Shown here in pieces: positions 61,327 to 64,000 of a stretch of DNA of 64,000 bases. The stretch covers positions 29,590-93,589 of the forward strand of contig NZ_JACJSD010000027.1 of assembly GCF_014697615.1 (NCBI RefSeq). Reading direction: 5' to 3'. The number at the start of each line of letters is the position of its first letter. Within the stretch, counting starts at the first letter, position 1. Origin of the DNA: Nostoc sp. FACHB-280. GTDB lineage: Bacteria; Cyanobacteriota; Cyanobacteriia; Cyanobacteriales; Nostocaceae. The notes below the pieces were generated by a model, which was not told where the DNA came from, made no database searches, and worked only from the letters and a program-made list of their open reading frames with translations. The position numbers were made by a program, and so were the translations under genes.

Positions 61327-63856
61327 AATTTTTTATCTTTTCTAATTCTTGATATTTTTGAAATATCCATACCTTTTCTGCTTCACGTTGTTCTAGAGTT
61401 TCTTGATACGCTTTTTCATGTTGTTCTAGCAGGTTCTCGTAAAGCAATATAGCCTGTGAAATAACTCGACTCGCTGATTCCACTTTAGTATCAAAAACTG
61501 AGGTAGTGATTTCATGCAGTTTTTCAGCAACTTTATCTGTTGATTCATTTAATTTTTGAAAACCTATGTTAATAACTTTCAGTTTTATTTGGTTATGAAG
61601 CCCATCAATATCAAATAGACCAAAACCAAATGAACCAGCAATTGTAGCAGCCAAACTGGCGATAATTATGGCAACTAAACCAATTCCTGTAAACGCTAGT
61701 AGTCCAGCCGCTAAAGCACCACCTATCCCTAATCCACCACCAAATCCTCCAAAACCCATAAAATCATCATTTATGCCGTCTATAGTTAATTGAAGCTGTT
61801 CACTAAAATCAGTTTTTACCTGTTGTTCTATATTCCTAAATTCTGCTTGAACTGCATCTAGTTCATACTCAATATTTGCATCTAAAATCTTAATATTTTC
61901 GTTTAAAATAACATCTTTAAGTGTTTTGTTACCCCAGTCGTCTATCTCTTTAGATATATCTCGAATAAATTGATTAATATAATCTTGGATTAACCTATCT
62001 TGGCTCCAAGCAGGATTATGTTCTGAATGCCAATGTTGACTTTTTTCTGTTATGCGTTTTTCTAAGCCTTCCCACCACTCATCCCAAGATTCAGCAGCTT
62101 GTTCAATTACTTGCTCTACCAATTGAGAAGCTACCAAACGAATTCTGACATCACGCCCACTTGCTTCACCAATCTGTTCAAATATTTTCTGCTTTTCAGA
62201 TTCAGAAATATTTATCTTACCATCTAATATCTTTTCTGCTTGTGATAGTCCACTTCTACATTTTTGGATTAAACTGTTGATTTCAATTAGAGAGAGGTTT
62301 ATTTTTAAAGTTCCACGTTCATCTGTTAAGAATTTTTCAATAGCCTGAGTAAAATTCTGAAACGTAGTTAAATATTCATTTTCTTCTCCTCCTAACATCG
62401 CCTCCAAGGCAGCTTGAGCAGAAATAAAATGAATTCTATTTTCACCAATAATTAGAGGATTTTCACCTTGTAAGAATCTTTCCACTCTCTGCTTAACTTG
62501 TTCCCGTCCCTTTTCTGTCCGTACCATATCCATAAAATTACCCACTACAAACAGATTGTTAGTAGGTTCATTCTCTTTACCACCATTTAATTGAATTCTT
62601 AAATCTTGTAGTAATTCGCGTTCAGTTTGTGTTAAAGAACGAGATACATTAGTTAAAAAAATTACGGCATCCGTATCTTTTAATACTTGTTGAGTAACTA
62701 CTGTCCGATCAGGATGTTCATTCAATCCTGGAGAATCTATAATTTCTACTCCACTACTACATAATGCTAAATCAGGATGTTCAAAAACTATTTCTTTAAC
62801 TTCAGAGTTTGCTAGTTCATCACTCAGACAGCCAAGTGCTGCATCTTCAGAAATACTTGCTTTTAGTTGATATTCACTAAAAGGAATTTCTTCTTCGGTG
62901 CCATTTTTATATCGACAGATTACTCGTTTACAAGTTCCATATTTTAATACTGTTACCGTTCCACTACAGGGAATTTCTCTGACAGGTTGAATGACCTCAC
63001 CTAGTAAAGCATTGAGTAATGTTGATTTTCCTTGGCTAAATTCACCTATCACTGCTAGACGAAATCTCTGAGATTGCAATTTTTGAGATATTTTACTAAC
63101 TTCATTAATCAAAGTATCTGCTAAAAAACCATGTTCTTTACAATCAGCAATTAACTGATAAAGATTATGACAAAAATAATCTAATTGTTTTTGATAATCT
63201 TGAACCTTTTTTAAATCACTATATGAATACTGTATTTTTTGCTTAAGTACTTTGTGTTCATTTTTAGCAGGTAAAGCTGTCAACATATCAGTTGTAGCTT
63301 TGATAAATATCACATCTAATTCAAAGAACCTTGAGGGATCGAGTAGAAATTTTACTTCATCTAATGCGGTTAAATCTATATCAGTTTGATGAGTAAAACC
63401 AATTTCTAAAACAGCTAGATGTTTTTGGTTAATTCCTAAATGATTACCTACTACTTCTAAATATTGCTTTTCTCGTGGATCTATTACACCATCTGTTGCT
63501 GACATTTCATAGCCAAAAGCAATCAATAGTAGTTTTTCAGAATCTGATAGTGAATCACTAAGAAGGAGCAAATCATTCACTCTTTTATAAGTTTGATTTT
63601 CTTTAATACCTTTAATCATTAAATGCGTTAGTCGCCGAACATTACTTTCTGGTGTACTAAATAAATAAAGAGTTTTTAGCAGCCTTTGTTTCTCTTCTTC
63701 TGCTACTGTACCGTCAACAAAGATGACTCCTAGTAGTATCGTTACTAAATTTGCCAGAAATATCACAGGTCGAGTAAGTTCTCGTTGAGTAAGTTTTTGC
63801 CCAGACATCTGTGATAACCAATCAAGGAGTTGAGTATTTACTAGGGAAGTATCCAT
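61307..63856 (-). CDS. Dynamin-like GTPase with N-terminal TerB-like domain
   Basis: 849 residues. The N-terminal about 155 residues are TerB-like, with two acidic metal-type motifs, DGTVAEEEKQRL (about 45) and DGVIDPREKQYL (about 125). The GTPase domain has G1 GEFSQGKST (about 272-280), G3 DSPGLNEH (about 376), and VVGNFMDM in the G4 position. A long helical bundle follows, with a hydrophobic Gly-rich paddle near 700-740 (GIGGALAAGLLAF, IIIASLAATIAGSFGFG) that would enter membranes, and an assembly-type helical C-terminus. Bacterial dynamins remodel or guard membranes. It overlaps the YoeB relic tail-to-tail by 20 bp. A partner gene lies upstream. Confidence 0.87.
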   Translation of the reverse strand: MDTSLVNTQLLDWLSQMSGQKLTQRELTRPVIFLANLVTILLGVIFVDGTVAEEEKQRLLKTLYLFSTPESNVRRLTHLMIKGIKENQTYKRVNDLLLLSDSLSDSEKLLLIAFGYEMSATDGVIDPREKQYLEVVGNHLGINQKHLAVLEIGFTHQTDIDLTALDEVKFLLDPSRFFELDVIFIKATTDMLTALPAKNEHKVLKQKIQYSYSDLKKVQDYQKQLDYFCHNLYQLIADCKEHGFLADTLINEVSKISQKLQSQRFRLAVIGEFSQGKSTLLNALLGEVIQPVREIPCSGTVTVLKYGTCKRVICRYKNGTEEEIPFSEYQLKASISEDAALGCLSDELANSEVKEIVFEHPDLALCSSGVEIIDSPGLNEHPDRTVVTQQVLKDTDAVIFLTNVSRSLTQTERELLQDLRIQLNGGKENEPTNNLFVVGNFMDMVRTEKGREQVKQRVERFLQGENPLIIGENRIHFISAQAALEAMLGGEENEYLTTFQNFTQAIEKFLTDERGTLKINLSLIEINSLIQKCRSGLSQAEKILDGKINISESEKQKIFEQIGEASGRDVRIRLVASQLVEQVIEQAAESWDEWWEGLEKRITEKSQHWHSEHNPAWSQDRLIQDYINQFIRDISKEIDDWGNKTLKDVILNENIKILDANIEYELDAVQAEFRNIEQQVKTDFSEQLQLTIDGINDDFMGFGGFGGGLGIGGALAAGLLAFTGIGLVAIIIASLAATIAGSFGFGLFDIDGLHNQIKLKVINIGFQKLNESTDKVAEKLHEITTSVFDTKVESASRVISQAILLYENLLEQHEKAYQETLEQREAEKVWIFQKYQELEKIKNSIEAIL

Positions 63857-63888
63857 AATTTTAGTGACACTGGTAAGCTCTTGTGCAT

Positions 63889-64000
63889 TTAAATTGTGAT
63901 AATAGTATCGCCTTTATTTTTGAGTTTTCGTCCCCATTTAATAATTAACGCTCCTTCATTTAAGAGTTGATGTAATAAATATTCTAGGTCTTCAATTGAT
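63889..64000 (-). CDS. C-terminal end of an unidentified gene (cut by window)
   Basis: The last 37 codons of a minus-strand frame that enters from beyond the window, ending at the TAA at 63889-63891: SIEDLEYLLHQLLNEGALII then KWGRKLKNKGDTIITI. It lies 32 bp upstream of the dynamin start on the same strand, so it probably belongs to the same operon. There is too little to name a family. Confidence 0.5.
   Translation of the reverse strand, partial: SIEDLEYLLHQLLNEGALIIKWGRKLKNKGDTIITI

Overview
The window reads as chromosome from a filamentous, heterocyst-forming cyanobacterium (Nostocales). Three things point that way. The HIP1 octamer GCGATCGC is everywhere, inside and outside genes. Intergenic DNA is full of short heptanucleotide tandem repeats of the kind known from heterocystous cyanobacteria. 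The first 18 kb matches, by gene content and order, the heterocyst envelope polysaccharide (HEP) island known from Anabaena/Nostoc. I see no tRNA, rRNA, CRISPR array or intact insertion sequence.

1-17.7 kb, all on the minus strand: HEP-type island. Transcription runs from a glucose-1-phosphate cytidylyltransferase through an LhgO-like oxidase, an SDR epimerase/dehydratase, two paralogous GT2 glycosyltransferases, three tandem phytanoyl-CoA-dioxygenase-like genes, a dTDP-4-dehydrorhamnose 3,5-epimerase relative, a SAF-domain oxidoreductase, a GT4 glycosyltransferase and a Wzc-like chain-length protein, to a HepC-like sugar transferase and a HepA-like ABC exporter cut by the window edge. Together they could make a nucleotide sugar, assemble a lipid-linked repeat and export it.

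18-29 kb: a kinase/PP2C phosphatase/vWA triad (TerY-P type), a PatA/PixG-like PATAN-REC regulator, two aldo/keto reductases (one with a Tat signal) and a DUF3352 protein. 29-41 kb: a ThiO-ThiG fusion, citramalate synthase, a Uma2 endonuclease-fold protein, a CruA/CruP-type lycopene-cyclase relative convergent with a CYP120-like P450, and a long coiled-coil protein.

41.6-48.5 kb: a defence- and addiction-like patch. It holds an Rpn-type nuclease remnant, a YefM-YoeB pair, an antitoxin with a PIN gene broken by a stop codon, a HigB-HigA pair, and an NB-ARC/TPR STAND protein with a small upstream gene. The C-terminus of that small protein carries the same beta-arch-like motif as the N-terminus of the STAND protein. 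This is my best candidate for an incompletely described system (amyloid-type effector/NLR pairing). The divergent region beside it holds a precise 21-bp tandem array of seven dyads.

48.5-64 kb: a Big_5/TolB-like propeller protein, a permease pair (DUF318 and TIGR03943), a CBS-domain histidine kinase, a caspase-DUF2808 fusion, a GH57 enzyme, an SDR, an HhH protein, a TM2/SHOCT protein, a truncated YoeB relic and a TerB-dynamin GTPase. Several dispersed repeat families run through the whole window, including a covarying 3'-end hairpin and a short motif that has been absorbed in frame into two housekeeping genes.
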